Shown here one piece after another: positions 40,650 to 48,860 of a stretch of DNA of 55,005 nucleotides. The notes beneath the pieces are model-generated. The model saw only the letters and a list, made by a program, of their open reading frames with translations. It ran no database searches and was not told the DNA's origin. The stretch comes from a virus. The stretch spans positions 1 through 55,005 of IMG/VR virus record IMGVR_UViG_3300020021_000016; one strand, 5' to 3'. The position numbers were made by a program, and so were the translations under genes. The stretch's first letter is position 1; each line of letters begins with the position of its first letter.

Positions 40650-42307
40650 GCCGCCCTCGGCGGATTCGCGCGGATCAACGCCTCAGCTGGATCCGGCGGC
40701 ACCGCGTTGCCGCACATGCGGACCTGCGCCGTTCGCGTCAGCGGCTCGCCTTCGAAGATCGGATCGATCAGATAGTCGTCGTAGAAGCCGGTCGCGCGGA
40801 ACAGCTCGCGAGGTTCGAGCATCCGCATCAGGATGTCGGCGATGAAGTAGGGGCCATCGTCGAGCATGACCGTCACCAGGCTGAAGCGGTCTCTCGTGTC
40901 GACGGTTCCAAGCGGAGCCGATAGATGCTGCGCGACGCTGGCGCCGTTGTAGCGAATCAGGAACGCCGCGACCTGGGCGAGCTTCCAGCCTTCACCGGTA
41001 ATCGTCGGCACTGGCTCTTCCATCGAGCTCGCGCACGACGCCAGATGCCCGGCGCTCGTGCCGGCGAACTTGACCAGGTGCGCCGCGATCACCGCCTTCT
41101 GTCGCTGCGCCGTGATGGTCGCCATCGGCTCGTCGAGCGGACCGCCGATGTTCCACCCACCGCTCGCGCGCACGGAGTTGTTGTTGGTGATGAAGGGAGC
41201 GAGGAGCGCTGACGCGAGCGCGTGCCGTTGACCACAGGCGACCACGGTTCCGAGTGGTTCGTGGATGTTGAGGTAGCGCGGCCGCTGGCCTTCGCGCTCG
41301 CCCTGGCCGGACTGGATGAGGATCGGCGTGATCAACGCGTGCCGACCGCGGCCGTGCGCCGTGATCGTCGAGATGGGCTCGTCGATGCTGTAGACGCGTC
41401 GGTCTGGCGCGTCACCCTTGCTGCCGTAGCTCACCGGGATCAGGAACGGCCGCTTCTCGTCGATCACGTACCGCTTCGTCCCGGCCGCAATCCTCGTCAG
41501 CGTGGCGGTCTCGAGCGGACGCTTGATCTGGATCCCGGTCGCGCTCTTGTACTCGCGGGCTTCCTCGCGCGTCATGAAGATCGACGCGCCGAACCCGAAC
41601 TTCTCGAAGTCGATGCACTCGGCCGCGGTGCGATGCGGCTTCGACAGCATCGGTCCGTGCGTCGGCAATGGCCACGTCAACGCACGGTCGGACGCCATCA
41701 GGAAGAAGCGCTTGCGCTTCGTCGGCGAGCCGTAGTCGCAAGCCCGAAGGATTCGCCACTCGACGTTCTTGTAGAACTTGCGCAGGCGCGACACGAACCG
41801 TCGGAATGTTTGACCCTTCCGCTTCGGATCGCGCTTCATCTCGCCGTCGATCTCGATGCACGGGCCCCACTCGCGGAACTCGGGAACGTTCTCGATGAAG
41901 ATGATGGCCGGCTTGACGTCATGCGCCCATCGGACCGCGGTCCACGCGAGCGCACGGATCTTCTTGTCGATCGGCTTGCCGCCCTTCGCCGAGCTGTGGT
42001 CCTTGCAGTCGGGCGAGAACCAGGCGGCCGCCACGTCGACATCGCCGACGAGCTCGCGCGGCTTGTAGTCCCAGATATTGCCGCAGTGGTGCTGCGTCTC
42101 CGGGTGGTTGGCGGCGTGCATCGCCAGCGCTTCGGGATCGTGATTGATCGCGTGGTGCGGCGCGCGGCCGAGCGCTCGCGCGAATGCCTCGGAGACGCCA
42201 CCGCCGCCGGCGAAGTTGTCGACGATGACGTCATCGCCGGTCCAGGCGCGAAGGAGCGGCGGGCGCTGATCGTCGCTCACGCGGCGCTCCTTGACCATGT
42301 TCGGCAC
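40646..42307 (-). CDS. DNA cytosine-5 methyltransferase
   Basis: 553 residues counted from the upstream Met; Met 4 is an alternative. Motif I is DNFAGGGGVSEAF, motif IV is WFSPDCKDHSSAKGG with the catalytic Cys (about residue 101; Pro of PC replaced by Asp, as in many phage C5 enzymes), and motif VI is IIFIENVPEF. SPTKRKRFFLMASDR corresponds to motif VIII. The large middle section with several EPLGTV/DEPISTI-type repeats is a target-recognition region. Likely protects phage DNA. Confidence 0.9.
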   Translation of the reverse strand: MPNMVKERRVSDDQRPPLLRAWTGDDVIVDNFAGGGGVSEAFARALGRAPHHAINHDPEALAMHAANHPETQHHCGNIWDYKPRELVGDVDVAAAWFSPDCKDHSSAKGGKPIDKKIRALAWTAVRWAHDVKPAIIFIENVPEFREWGPCIEIDGEMKRDPKRKGQTFRRFVSRLRKFYKNVEWRILRACDYGSPTKRKRFFLMASDRALTWPLPTHGPMLSKPHRTAAECIDFEKFGFGASIFMTREEAREYKSATGIQIKRPLETATLTRIAAGTKRYVIDEKRPFLIPVSYGSKGDAPDRRVYSIDEPISTITAHGRGRHALITPILIQSGQGEREGQRPRYLNIHEPLGTVVACGQRHALASALLAPFITNNNSVRASGGWNIGGPLDEPMATITAQRQKAVIAAHLVKFAGTSAGHLASCASSMEEPVPTITGEGWKLAQVAAFLIRYNGASVAQHLSAPLGTVDTRDRFSLVTVMLDDGPYFIADILMRMLEPRELFRATGFYDDYLIDPIFEGEPLTRTAQVRMCGNAVPPDPAEALIRANPPRAA

Positions 42308-43011
42308 TCACACATCGAACATGCGTCGTCGAGGTCGTGACTCTCGCGTGCATGTCCGCACTCGCATGACGCGCGCGAATCAACGCGTCGAAACGAAAGT
42401 GCCCACACGAACGGATTCGCGTCCCAGCTCTCCACGCCGTTGATCGAGCGCCACAGGTCCGCGAAGTGCGCGCGGTAGCCGATGCTGCCGGCGAGACCTT
42501 GGAAGGCGCCAGAGAGGTCACCGCCCGGCGCGATCCGGTACGCGGCGCCCTCGGCCTTCGCGTCTTCCTCGGTGATGTCCTGCAGCCGCTCGACGCGGAC
42601 GTTCGTGATGTCGAGCGTGATGCGCGATGCATCGCGAGAACAGAAGATCGCGGGCGTCCACTTCACCGGATGGCGGTCGTACAGATGTGCACCGTCGGCG
42701 CGATAGACATATCCGCTCGGCGGATCATTCGGCGCGAACGTCTCCTTGACCCACAGCCGATCGCCGGCAATGCCGTATCGGCAGAGCTGCGCGAGCTCGC
42801 GCCTACCATCCTCGAAGTCGATCAGGTTCTCGAAGTGGTGCTGCTTCCACCACCAGATGCGGTGCTCCGCGTCGTACAGGACCTTTCCCTTCCACTCGTG
42901 ACGCTGGAGGTGCTCGGGCTGTGGAGTGAGGATGCGGCGAGTTTGGGACTTGGCACCGGCGAGCAGCGCCTTGATCATCCTCGACGAGAACAGCACCGGG
43001 CGCTCCTTCAC
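42277..43011 (-). CDS. ASCH-like domain protein with C-terminal zinc knuckle
   Basis: 244 residues. VLFSSRMIKALLAGAKSQTRRIL at the start and GIAGDRLWVKETF, WTPAIFCSRDASRITLDITNVRVERLQDITEEDAKAEGA fit the ASCH-domain phage proteins (RNA-binding-like beta-barrel) found in modification regions. The end carries CECGHARESHDLDDACSMCEC, a zinc-binding cluster. The last 31 bp overlap the C5 methylase start. Confidence 0.75.
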   Translation of the reverse strand: MKERPVLFSSRMIKALLAGAKSQTRRILTPQPEHLQRHEWKGKVLYDAEHRIWWWKQHHFENLIDFEDGRRELAQLCRYGIAGDRLWVKETFAPNDPPSGYVYRADGAHLYDRHPVKWTPAIFCSRDASRITLDITNVRVERLQDITEEDAKAEGAAYRIAPGGDLSGAFQGLAGSIGYRAHFADLWRSINGVESWDANPFVWALSFRRVDSRASCECGHARESHDLDDACSMCECRTWSRSAA

Positions 43012-43241
43012 GACTTCGTTCCGTTCACGCGCTCTTCGATAACGTCGCGGGCAGTTGCCAACGAGCGCATCGCCGTATCGAAGTTCACGAGCGGGTCAGG
43101 AGTGCCATCGGCGAGGATCGGCAACAGGCCGACGATCGCTTGCATCGCGCGAGCAGCCGACCAACCGCGCTTGTCGCAGAACGCGATCAGCGCGCGCATG
43201 TCGCCCTCCATCTGGCGGTAGCTCGAGCTGTCTGCGTCCAT
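43008..43241 (-). CDS. Hypothetical helical protein
   Basis: 77 residues from ATG 43241 (aaggag nine bases upstream); an earlier Met ten codons upstream overlaps the next gene. SYRQMEGDMRALIAFCDKRGWSAARAMQAIVGLL is helical. No family recognised. Confidence 0.5.
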   Translation of the reverse strand: MDADSSSYRQMEGDMRALIAFCDKRGWSAARAMQAIVGLLPILADGTPDPLVNFDTAMRSLATARDVIEERVNGTKS

Positions 43242-43255
43242 GATCTGCCGCTCCT

Positions 43256-43492
43256 TCACGGCCTCCTCCATGCACCGGCTCGGATATCCGCGGCGACGCG
43301 AAGGGCAGCAGCGTCCCTGAGCTTGCTACTCGGTTCGCTGGCATTCTGCTCGAGCCACACCGCGACGGACTCAGCCGTGCTCCCCTCGATGGCATTCACG
43401 AGCCCATCGAGATGCTCGACGCAGCGACGCAGCTTGCGCTCGACGGGATAGTCGAGGGTGCGGGAACAGGTTTCGATCGAACAGAAGCTCAC
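43256..43492 (-). CDS. Hypothetical small protein
   Basis: 78 residues. MSFCSIETCSRTLDYPVERKLRRCVEHLDGLVNAIEG: three Cys near the start, then a helical body. ATG overlaps the upstream stop. Function unknown. Confidence 0.45.
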   Translation of the reverse strand: MSFCSIETCSRTLDYPVERKLRRCVEHLDGLVNAIEGSTAESVAVWLEQNASEPSSKLRDAAALRVAADIRAGAWRRP

Positions 43493-43974
43493 GCGCTCGG
43501 CCTTTCCGGGCAGCCCTCACCGCAGATCCAGTTGAGGTCACCGTCGTCGCTGATGAGCAGCCCAAGCCGACCAGCCTCGATGTACTTGCCGCAGTTCCAG
43601 CAGTTGAAATCGTGGGGCGCCGGCACTGGCTCCGGCTCGGGGTCGGTGCATTCGTCTTCGTGCTGGCGAGCGTTCGGGTGCTGGTCGCACAGGTGCGAGC
43701 ACTGCATCTGACCGCGGTGGACGAGGCACCAGATCCACTGATGTGGGTTTTGAATGCAGTCGTCGACGACGGTGAACTCGACGCCGCACGCAGTACAGCG
43801 ATAGAACCGCTGGACGACGTCGCCGACCATGCGCTGTTGCATCGCGGTGTGGATCGGGACCGTGTCGCACGACGAGCAGGGCTTCGGCACGCACACGCGA
43901 CATGGCTGCTCGGCGCGGTGGACGATGCCGTGGCGCGCGCACTGGACGACGCCGTCGGGGAGCGCGGAGGCCAT
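43489..43974 (-). CDS. Multi-zinc-knuckle protein
   Basis: 161 residues with at least four Cys/His pairs: CARHGIVHRAEQPCRVC, CSSCDTV, CTACGVEF, CNHLC-type SHLCDQH and CWNCGKYI, ending WICGEGC. Such treble-clef/zinc-ribbon proteins usually bind nucleic acid or act as structural hubs. No named family. Acidic linker near residue 110. Confidence 0.55.
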   Translation of the reverse strand: MASALPDGVVQCARHGIVHRAEQPCRVCVPKPCSSCDTVPIHTAMQQRMVGDVVQRFYRCTACGVEFTVVDDCIQNPHQWIWCLVHRGQMQCSHLCDQHPNARQHEDECTDPEPEPVPAPHDFNCWNCGKYIEAGRLGLLISDDGDLNWICGEGCPERPSA

Positions 43975-44162
43975 CAGAGACCACCCATCAGCAGCGCGTT
44001 ACCGTACTGCAGACACAACGCCTGCAGCTCGCGCGAGCACCAGTGGTCGCCGCGGACCGGGCGTTGCTCCGCGTACGCCATGCACGCGCGTTCGAGCGCG
44101 CCGTGGGTTTCACCAACGGCGAGAGCGCGGGCGGTACGCTTGTCGGGCGCCGGTGCGGTCAT
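43974..44162 (-). CDS. Hypothetical small protein
   Basis: 62 residues from ATG 44162. A Lys/Arg-rich start (PDKRTARAL), then ERACMAYAEQRPVRGDHWCSRELQALCLQYGNALL with three Cys. It shares the DKRT-A motif with the next gene upstream, suggesting a partial duplication of the leader. Confidence 0.45.
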   Translation of the reverse strand: MTAPAPDKRTARALAVGETHGALERACMAYAEQRPVRGDHWCSRELQALCLQYGNALLMGGL

Positions 44163-44368
44163 GGTCGGAACCCCACCGACATGCCGGCCAGCACTCCGAT
44201 GGAGAACGCCGCCTGCAGACCGAGGATCCATGTCGTGCGCTCGATCGACTCGACGTCGAGCAGCCACGTCGCGAGGTTCGCGGCGATCGAAATGGCGAAC
44301 GCGCCCCACAGCCATGCACGTTCGGTGCGCTTGTCGGGGGCGGCGTGCTTGTCGGTGGCGGCGTTCAT
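44159..44368 (-). CDS. Two-helix membrane protein
   Basis: 69 residues. APDKRTERAWLWG leads into two hydrophobic segments (AFAISIAANLATWLL and WILGLQAAFSIGVLAGMSVGF). A small membrane protein inside the DNA-metabolism operon; it might localise a neighbouring complex at the membrane. Confidence 0.5.
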   Translation of the reverse strand: MNAATDKHAAPDKRTERAWLWGAFAISIAANLATWLLDVESIERTTWILGLQAAFSIGVLAGMSVGFRP

Positions 44369-44589
44369 CCGTTACCTCCGAGCCGACCAATCTCTCGATC
44401 GAGATACCAGCGCGCCTTCTTCAGGTCTTCTACTGTGCGCGTCAGGTCTTTCTTGCCAGCACGCGAGATGTACTTCACCGCGTTGCCGAGGTTGAAGTTC
44501 AGCTGCCATGCCTCGATGACCTTGATGGCTTCGTACAGCGTGTCTCCACCGTAGTGCTGCGGGTGGTCGATGGGTCCCTTCACCTCCAC
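44365..44589 (-). CDS. DUF3310 protein
   Basis: 74 residues. DHPQHYGGDTLYEAIKVIEAWQLNFNLGNAVKYISRAGKKDL ... EDLKKARWYLDREIGRL is the DUF3310 consensus, common in phages in nucleotide- and DNA-metabolism clusters. Molecular function is not known to me; a link to nucleotide metabolism is suggested only by its usual neighbours. Confidence 0.85.
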   Translation of the reverse strand: MEVKGPIDHPQHYGGDTLYEAIKVIEAWQLNFNLGNAVKYISRAGKKDLTRTVEDLKKARWYLDREIGRLGGNG

Positions 44590-44774
44590 CTCAGATCGAT
44601 CGCGATGTCACGCCCGACCCACACCGCACGCCGGCTCGAGTCGATGGCGCGAACGTGGAACATCATCTCCTTCAGCCACGCGGCCTCGCTGGAAGCGTCC
44701 TCGCATACCTGCGCAGTGATCTTGAGGTGGTCGCCGCAGTCTTCGACGGCCGTGATTTGTCCGCTGATCTTCAT
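44580..44774 (-). CDS. Hypothetical small protein
   Basis: 64 residues. MKISGQITAVEDCGDHLKITAQVCEDASSEAAWLKEMMFHV suggests a small beta-barrel with one helix (OB-like by eye). ATG overlaps the HerA-like stop; the end overlaps the DUF3310 start by 10 bp. Confidence 0.4.
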   Translation of the reverse strand: MKISGQITAVEDCGDHLKITAQVCEDASSEAAWLKEMMFHVRAIDSSRRAVWVGRDIAIDLRWR

Positions 44775-46786
44775 TGCGCACCGTCCTGCGGAAACACGTC
44801 CGTCGGTTTGATCGGCCAGCCGATCGTCAGCATCCCGCGACTGCGAAGAAGGCCGAGATCGGTGAGCAGGGCCTTCGTCCTCGGATGAACGCCGAGAATC
44901 GCGGCGAGATCGGTGATGTTGTTGACGCCACCGCGCCGGATCACCGTCGCGGCGATTCGTTGCTGCGACTCCTCCAGCGGTTCAAGAATGTCCGCGACCG
45001 TCTTCTCTGTGAACCGCGGTGTCGCGGCATGCCGACCGAGCGCCGTCAGGTCGTTGTCGTTGAGAAACCCCTTGCTGCGAAGTCCACCGAGGTCTTCGAG
45101 TATTGCCTTCGTTCGCGGATGCGCTCCCAGCCAAGCGGACAGAGTTGCGTGTGACTTCGAACGATCGAGATCGTCAAGCGACGCGATCGTGTCGAGGATT
45201 CGGATCTGCAGCTCCGATAGCGCCGAGGTGAAGGCCGCGCGGCGTTGGTCAGGATTGTGTGGCTGCACGTGCGCCGCCGCGCGCCCCACATCTGTGAGAT
45301 CGAGGTCCTCAATCAGCCCTTCGCTCCGCAAGACGCCGATGTTTGTCAGCAGCGCCTTCGTGCGTGGGTGGACTCCGAGCCACGCTGCCAACGTCTTCAC
45401 ACTCGCCGGTAGCTCGATCGCCTTCAGCGTCGCGAGCGCGTCGAGGATCGCTTGACGCTGTTCGACGGTCGTCTCGCTCGGCGCTGGGCGTGGCTGGGCG
45501 GGAATAATTTCGGGCGCAGTTGATGCGTCGGCCTGCTTCGGCGCCCGCTTTGCCTTGGGTTGTCGTGGCGATGCGGTCTCCGGGGCGGCGAGAATAATCC
45601 TCGGTGGCAGCTGGCCGGAGAGGTGGATCGCGGCCTCGAAGTCCCGCATCACTCCGCCGACGGTCGTGATCTCTTCGGCGATCTGATTGCTCTCGCACTC
45701 GAACCGATCGAAGGCGGCCGTGAAGATCTTGACCGCAGCTTCGAGCCGACGAATCTCGACATCGCTCAGGATCGGCCGGTCGACGTGGACGATCTTCTCG
45801 ACCACGCGTTCGGTGACCGTGCCAGGCTTGCCGCCGGGCTGCTTCTCGAGCTCGGCGATGCGCGCGCGCAGGGCCTTCGGGTCGTTCGCCTTCGCACGTT
45901 CGACGGTCTCTCGGATGCTCTCGCCGAGTCGGTCGAGGTCGACCTTCGCCAGCACCTTCGGGGGCGTGACGTGCTCGCCGACCTTCGGGGTGCGGCCGCT
46001 GTCGTAGGTCTCTTTCCGCGCGACCGTGATCCGCTGAAACGTCTTGTGCTCGGGATCGAGGAACCACGCCTCGCCCACCGGCAGCGACGACAGCGACGCG
46101 AGGATCTCCTTGATGAGCTTCGGTTCGGCGTGGTTCGAGAGCCAGTCCTCGGTGGCGTCAATGTCCTTCGGGTGGTTCATGCGAAGCACCGCGAGCGTGT
46201 CGACCTGCGAGAGCACGTTCTTGTTCAGCACCTGCGCGCGTTGGCTGATCATCGTCACGCCGATGCCGCCGATCCCACCGCGCCGCACGAGCTCGTCGGC
46301 CGCGCCGAGTGCGCGAGCTTCCTCGGGCGAGAACGACCGCTGAGGGATGTACGCGTCGGCCTCGTCCATGAAGAGGTGCATTGCCTCGGTGTTCTTGTCG
46401 TAGAGCGCTTCGAGGAAATCCGCGATGAACCGGATGCGCGCACCCTTCTTCAACAGCCGGACATCGAGCACGGCGGAGAACCGATCCGCGACGATCGCTT
46501 CCGCGAGCAGCTCGCCGCTGGTCGCCTCCAGCGGTAGGTCGCCGTGCTTGCCGCCGAAGATCGTGATCGGATATCCGGGCGACGCTCCATCCGCCGACGA
46601 GCGAAGGCCCCACCACGCGGAGGTCAGGTCGATCACGACGACCTGTTGCTTCGCCGCGAGCATGCCCTCGGCGATCTTCTGCGCGAGGTACGTCTTGCCG
46701 GATCGCTTCTTCGCGAGGATCGCCGACGTCGACGTCACGAAGTCGAGCGGCAGCGACAGCGTGTCGGAGATGTGCAGCTTCGTCAC
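44771..46786 (-). CDS. HerA-like ATPase with three tandem winged-helix repeats
   Basis: 671 residues from GTG 46786. The N-terminal domain has Walker A AKKRSGKT at 25-32, Walker B MHLFMDEADAY at 135-145 (D140, E141), a GVTMISQRAQ sensor and VDTLAVLRMNHPKDI, all HerA/DUF87-type. A coiled-coil and Ala-rich linker follow (about 300-440). The C-terminus holds three units of about 65-80 residues, each with LG(V/A)HPRTKA(L/I)L..(L/I)G.LRS.G(L/F/M). HerA-type motors translocate DNA, usually with NurA; no NurA is seen here. Overlaps both neighbours by 4 bp. Confidence 0.75.
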   Translation of the reverse strand: MTKLHISDTLSLPLDFVTSTSAILAKKRSGKTYLAQKIAEGMLAAKQQVVVIDLTSAWWGLRSSADGASPGYPITIFGGKHGDLPLEATSGELLAEAIVADRFSAVLDVRLLKKGARIRFIADFLEALYDKNTEAMHLFMDEADAYIPQRSFSPEEARALGAADELVRRGGIGGIGVTMISQRAQVLNKNVLSQVDTLAVLRMNHPKDIDATEDWLSNHAEPKLIKEILASLSSLPVGEAWFLDPEHKTFQRITVARKETYDSGRTPKVGEHVTPPKVLAKVDLDRLGESIRETVERAKANDPKALRARIAELEKQPGGKPGTVTERVVEKIVHVDRPILSDVEIRRLEAAVKIFTAAFDRFECESNQIAEEITTVGGVMRDFEAAIHLSGQLPPRIILAAPETASPRQPKAKRAPKQADASTAPEIIPAQPRPAPSETTVEQRQAILDALATLKAIELPASVKTLAAWLGVHPRTKALLTNIGVLRSEGLIEDLDLTDVGRAAAHVQPHNPDQRRAAFTSALSELQIRILDTIASLDDLDRSKSHATLSAWLGAHPRTKAILEDLGGLRSKGFLNDNDLTALGRHAATPRFTEKTVADILEPLEESQQRIAATVIRRGGVNNITDLAAILGVHPRTKALLTDLGLLRSRGMLTIGWPIKPTDVFPQDGAQ
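44790..45460 (-). repeat. Three in-gene winged-helix repeats
   Basis: Approximate extents 45258-45460, 45018-45225 and 44790-44970 on the - strand. All carry HPRTKALL or HPRTKAIL followed by a T/D-rich turn and LRS. The spacing is about 240-250 bp. The repeats differ at about half of residues, so the duplication is old. Confidence 0.75.
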
Positions 46787-47076
46787 TTCAGCAACTCCTC
46801 GGCCTGGCGCTGCCACTGCTCGAACGCATCGCGCAGCCACATCGTCGGCGCGGTCTCGAAGTGGACCTTGATGCGGCAGATCGCGTCGTCTTCGTGGGCG
46901 CCGGTCACGCCGTGCGAGAGATCGAACGCCAGCTTCATCATCGCGCGCATCTCCTGGTGCTGCCGGATGAGGATGCGCACGTCGCGCGCCGCGGTCCACG
47001 GATAGGGACCCCGGCCGGTGAACGTCGCCTCGAGCTCGCCGAGGTCGATCGGCTTGTCGATGTCGAGGACGCTCAC
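46783..47076 (-). CDS. Hypothetical protein upstream of the HerA-like gene
   Basis: 97 residues from GTG 47076. DLGELEATFTGRGPYPWTAARDVRILIRQHQEMRAMMKLAFDL and FETAPTMWLRDAFEQWQRQAEELL: helical, no motif. The GTGA overlap with the HerA-like gene points to co-translation and possible partnership. Confidence 0.5.
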   Translation of the reverse strand: MSVLDIDKPIDLGELEATFTGRGPYPWTAARDVRILIRQHQEMRAMMKLAFDLSHGVTGAHEDDAICRIKVHFETAPTMWLRDAFEQWQRQAEELLK

Positions 47077-47297
47077 AGCTTCTCTGTCCCTTCGTACAGC
47101 CGCCATGCTCGCGCCTTGATGCGGGCCAGGCCGCGCTGTCCGAACTTCGCGATGAGCGCGTTGTTGATGCGCTTCCAGTCGACCTTCCCCGACGAGCGGA
47201 GCCCGAACGCGTAGGTGAGCGCGATCGACTTCTGCGGGATGCCCAGCTTGATCTCGTTCTCGATGACGCCCTCGACGTCCAACATCTCGATGATCAC
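47073..47297 (-). CDS. Hypothetical small protein
   Basis: 74 residues from GTG 47297. MLDVEGVIENEIKLGIPQKSIALTYAFGLRSSGKVDWKRINNALIAKFG: helical with a possible HTH-like core; no family recognised. Overlaps both neighbours. Confidence 0.45.
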   Translation of the reverse strand: MIIEMLDVEGVIENEIKLGIPQKSIALTYAFGLRSSGKVDWKRINNALIAKFGQRGLARIKARAWRLYEGTEKL

Positions 47298-47530
47298 AGG
47301 CTCAGCTCCTTGCACGCGTGGCGCTTGTACATGGCGACCTTCGAAGGCGCCGGCAGCTTGCCGAGGAAGTGCGCGACGCCGTTCTCGATGGCCCATCCTC
47401 CGTGGCCGTCGCGTTCGAACGGTGCGAGCGAGCCGGTCACGGTCTTCGCGAACACGATCCGCGCCTTGCACGACTTGCACTTCGTGGCGCCGCCGACACC
47501 GAGGTGGAGCACGGGTGCGTCGTCGGTCAC
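47294..47530 (-). CDS. Small zinc-ribbon-like protein
   Basis: 78 residues from GTG 47530. CKSCKARIVFAKTVTGSLAPFERDGHGGWAIENG: a CxxC knuckle followed by a beta-like region, then KRHACKELSL. Common small phage protein type; function unknown. Confidence 0.5.
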   Translation of the reverse strand: MTDDAPVLHLGVGGATKCKSCKARIVFAKTVTGSLAPFERDGHGGWAIENGVAHFLGKLPAPSKVAMYKRHACKELSL

Positions 47531-48318
47531 GCGCGCTCCGCGATGTCGACGGGCCGTTCCTCGCAAGGACAACCGATGCAGATATGTCCGACGTCGGCTC
47601 CTGCGTGCCGGTGACCGCAGGAGGAGCACTCGGCTCCCATCGCGAATTGACCGGTGCGGACGACGCTCGCTTCAAGGACTGGCGCGTTCTCCGATATCCG
47701 TCGGTTCGCGTGATACAGCCCGGCCGCCTCGACGAGCCTCACCTCAGCCTGCCAGCAAGCGCTCGGCGCCAAGCAGTAGCCGACCGCCGCATCGACCACT
47801 GGCCGCATGGCCTCGACCTCGGCCCGGAGCTGCTTGATGACCTCAGCCGCGCGGTCGGCGCAGGCGACGAGCGACGTGGAGTGTCCGCCGTCTATCACCA
47901 CGAGCGCGTCGGCCAAGATGTTGCGCGAGGCCATCGCTTCGCGGTCTTCCAGGTTGAGCCGATGGACCTCTGCCCGAGCCTCGTCACGGGCGCTCGTGAT
48001 CATGTCGATACCCTCGGCGAACGTGACCGCGCAGTGGATGCCGGCGCGGTTGATGGCGTCGTTGACGCTTGTCTCGACGCCGCGAATGAGCGCCACCTCG
48101 GCGCGAAGCTTCTCGATTTCCATCAAGGCCGCCGGCCACCGAGTCCGCGCCGCGGCGATTGCCTTGGCGCTCTTCTCGTCGTTGCCGCAGTCGGCGACCC
48201 ACAGGCCGTTGCCGTCGACAACAAGCCAGCGATGCTCGCTCTCCTGTGTGGCCATCCACGGCGCGGTGATGGCAGCGTTGATGAACGCCTTGTCTTGCTT
48301 CAGCTCGTCGTCCGTCAT
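47527..48318 (-). CDS. Coiled-coil protein with C-terminal zinc knuckle
   Basis: 263 residues from ATG 48318. EHRWLVVDGNGLWVADCGNDEKSAKAIAAAR near the start and then two long helices (LMEIEKLRAEVALIRGVETS, AADRAAEVIKQLRAEVEAMRP). The end has CSSCGHRHAGADVGHICIGCPC. Function unknown; the composition would suit a DNA-binding adaptor. Confidence 0.5.
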   Translation of the reverse strand: MTDDELKQDKAFINAAITAPWMATQESEHRWLVVDGNGLWVADCGNDEKSAKAIAAARTRWPAALMEIEKLRAEVALIRGVETSVNDAINRAGIHCAVTFAEGIDMITSARDEARAEVHRLNLEDREAMASRNILADALVVIDGGHSTSLVACADRAAEVIKQLRAEVEAMRPVVDAAVGYCLAPSACWQAEVRLVEAAGLYHANRRISENAPVLEASVVRTGQFAMGAECSSCGHRHAGADVGHICIGCPCEERPVDIAERA

Positions 48319-48860
48319 GGGCCTCTGTATTCGTCCGGAAACAAATCCAACGCCTTCTTCAGCGCGTCGATGCGGCACTTGTCGTCGTTCTTGAACGGCC
48401 TCGTGCACATGAACGTGGTGCTCGGGATGCTTCCCCACGACGACTCGGGGAAACAGGGCCGGATCTGATTCAAATCCGGCAGCGACAGGTTGTTGTCGAT
48501 GCCGACGATGGTCGCGCCGGTCATCGTCTCGCCGCGATTCGGCGTCTCGATGTCCTTCAGCAGATAGGCGAGCTCGCCGTGCTTGAGCTGACAGTAGCGA
48601 ACGAGCGCGGTGGCCTTGGTGCGGCTCGACGTCAGGTCCGAGGGCTCACCGCGGAGCACGTAGCCGAGCAGGATGCCGGCCCCGAGCAGAACGACCGCAG
48701 CGATCGCGAGCGTGATCTTCTTCTTCATGGGCAGAACGTACGTGATCGGGTCGAGCGAGAGCGACTTCGGCTGCATGCCGGCCGCTTCGCGAAGGAACGC
48801 CATCTGTTTGGGCGTCGGGTTGCCTGAGATACGAATGCGTTTGATTTCGTTCTTCCACAT
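48315..48860 (-). CDS. Single-pass membrane protein
   Basis: 181 residues. A cytoplasmic N-terminus (MWKNEIKRIRISGNPTPKQMAFLREAAG) precedes one membrane helix (ITLAIAAVVLLGAGILLGYVL, about 47-67). The outer domain has Cys at CQLKHGE, RPCFPESS, MCTRPF and KCRID, as in an exported disulfide protein. A start at the internal Met (MKKKITLA) would make it a signal-peptide protein. It is first of three adjacent genes with membrane or export signals. Confidence 0.55.
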   Translation of the reverse strand: MWKNEIKRIRISGNPTPKQMAFLREAAGMQPKSLSLDPITYVLPMKKKITLAIAAVVLLGAGILLGYVLRGEPSDLTSSRTKATALVRYCQLKHGELAYLLKDIETPNRGETMTGATIVGIDNNLSLPDLNQIRPCFPESSWGSIPSTTFMCTRPFKNDDKCRIDALKKALDLFPDEYRGP

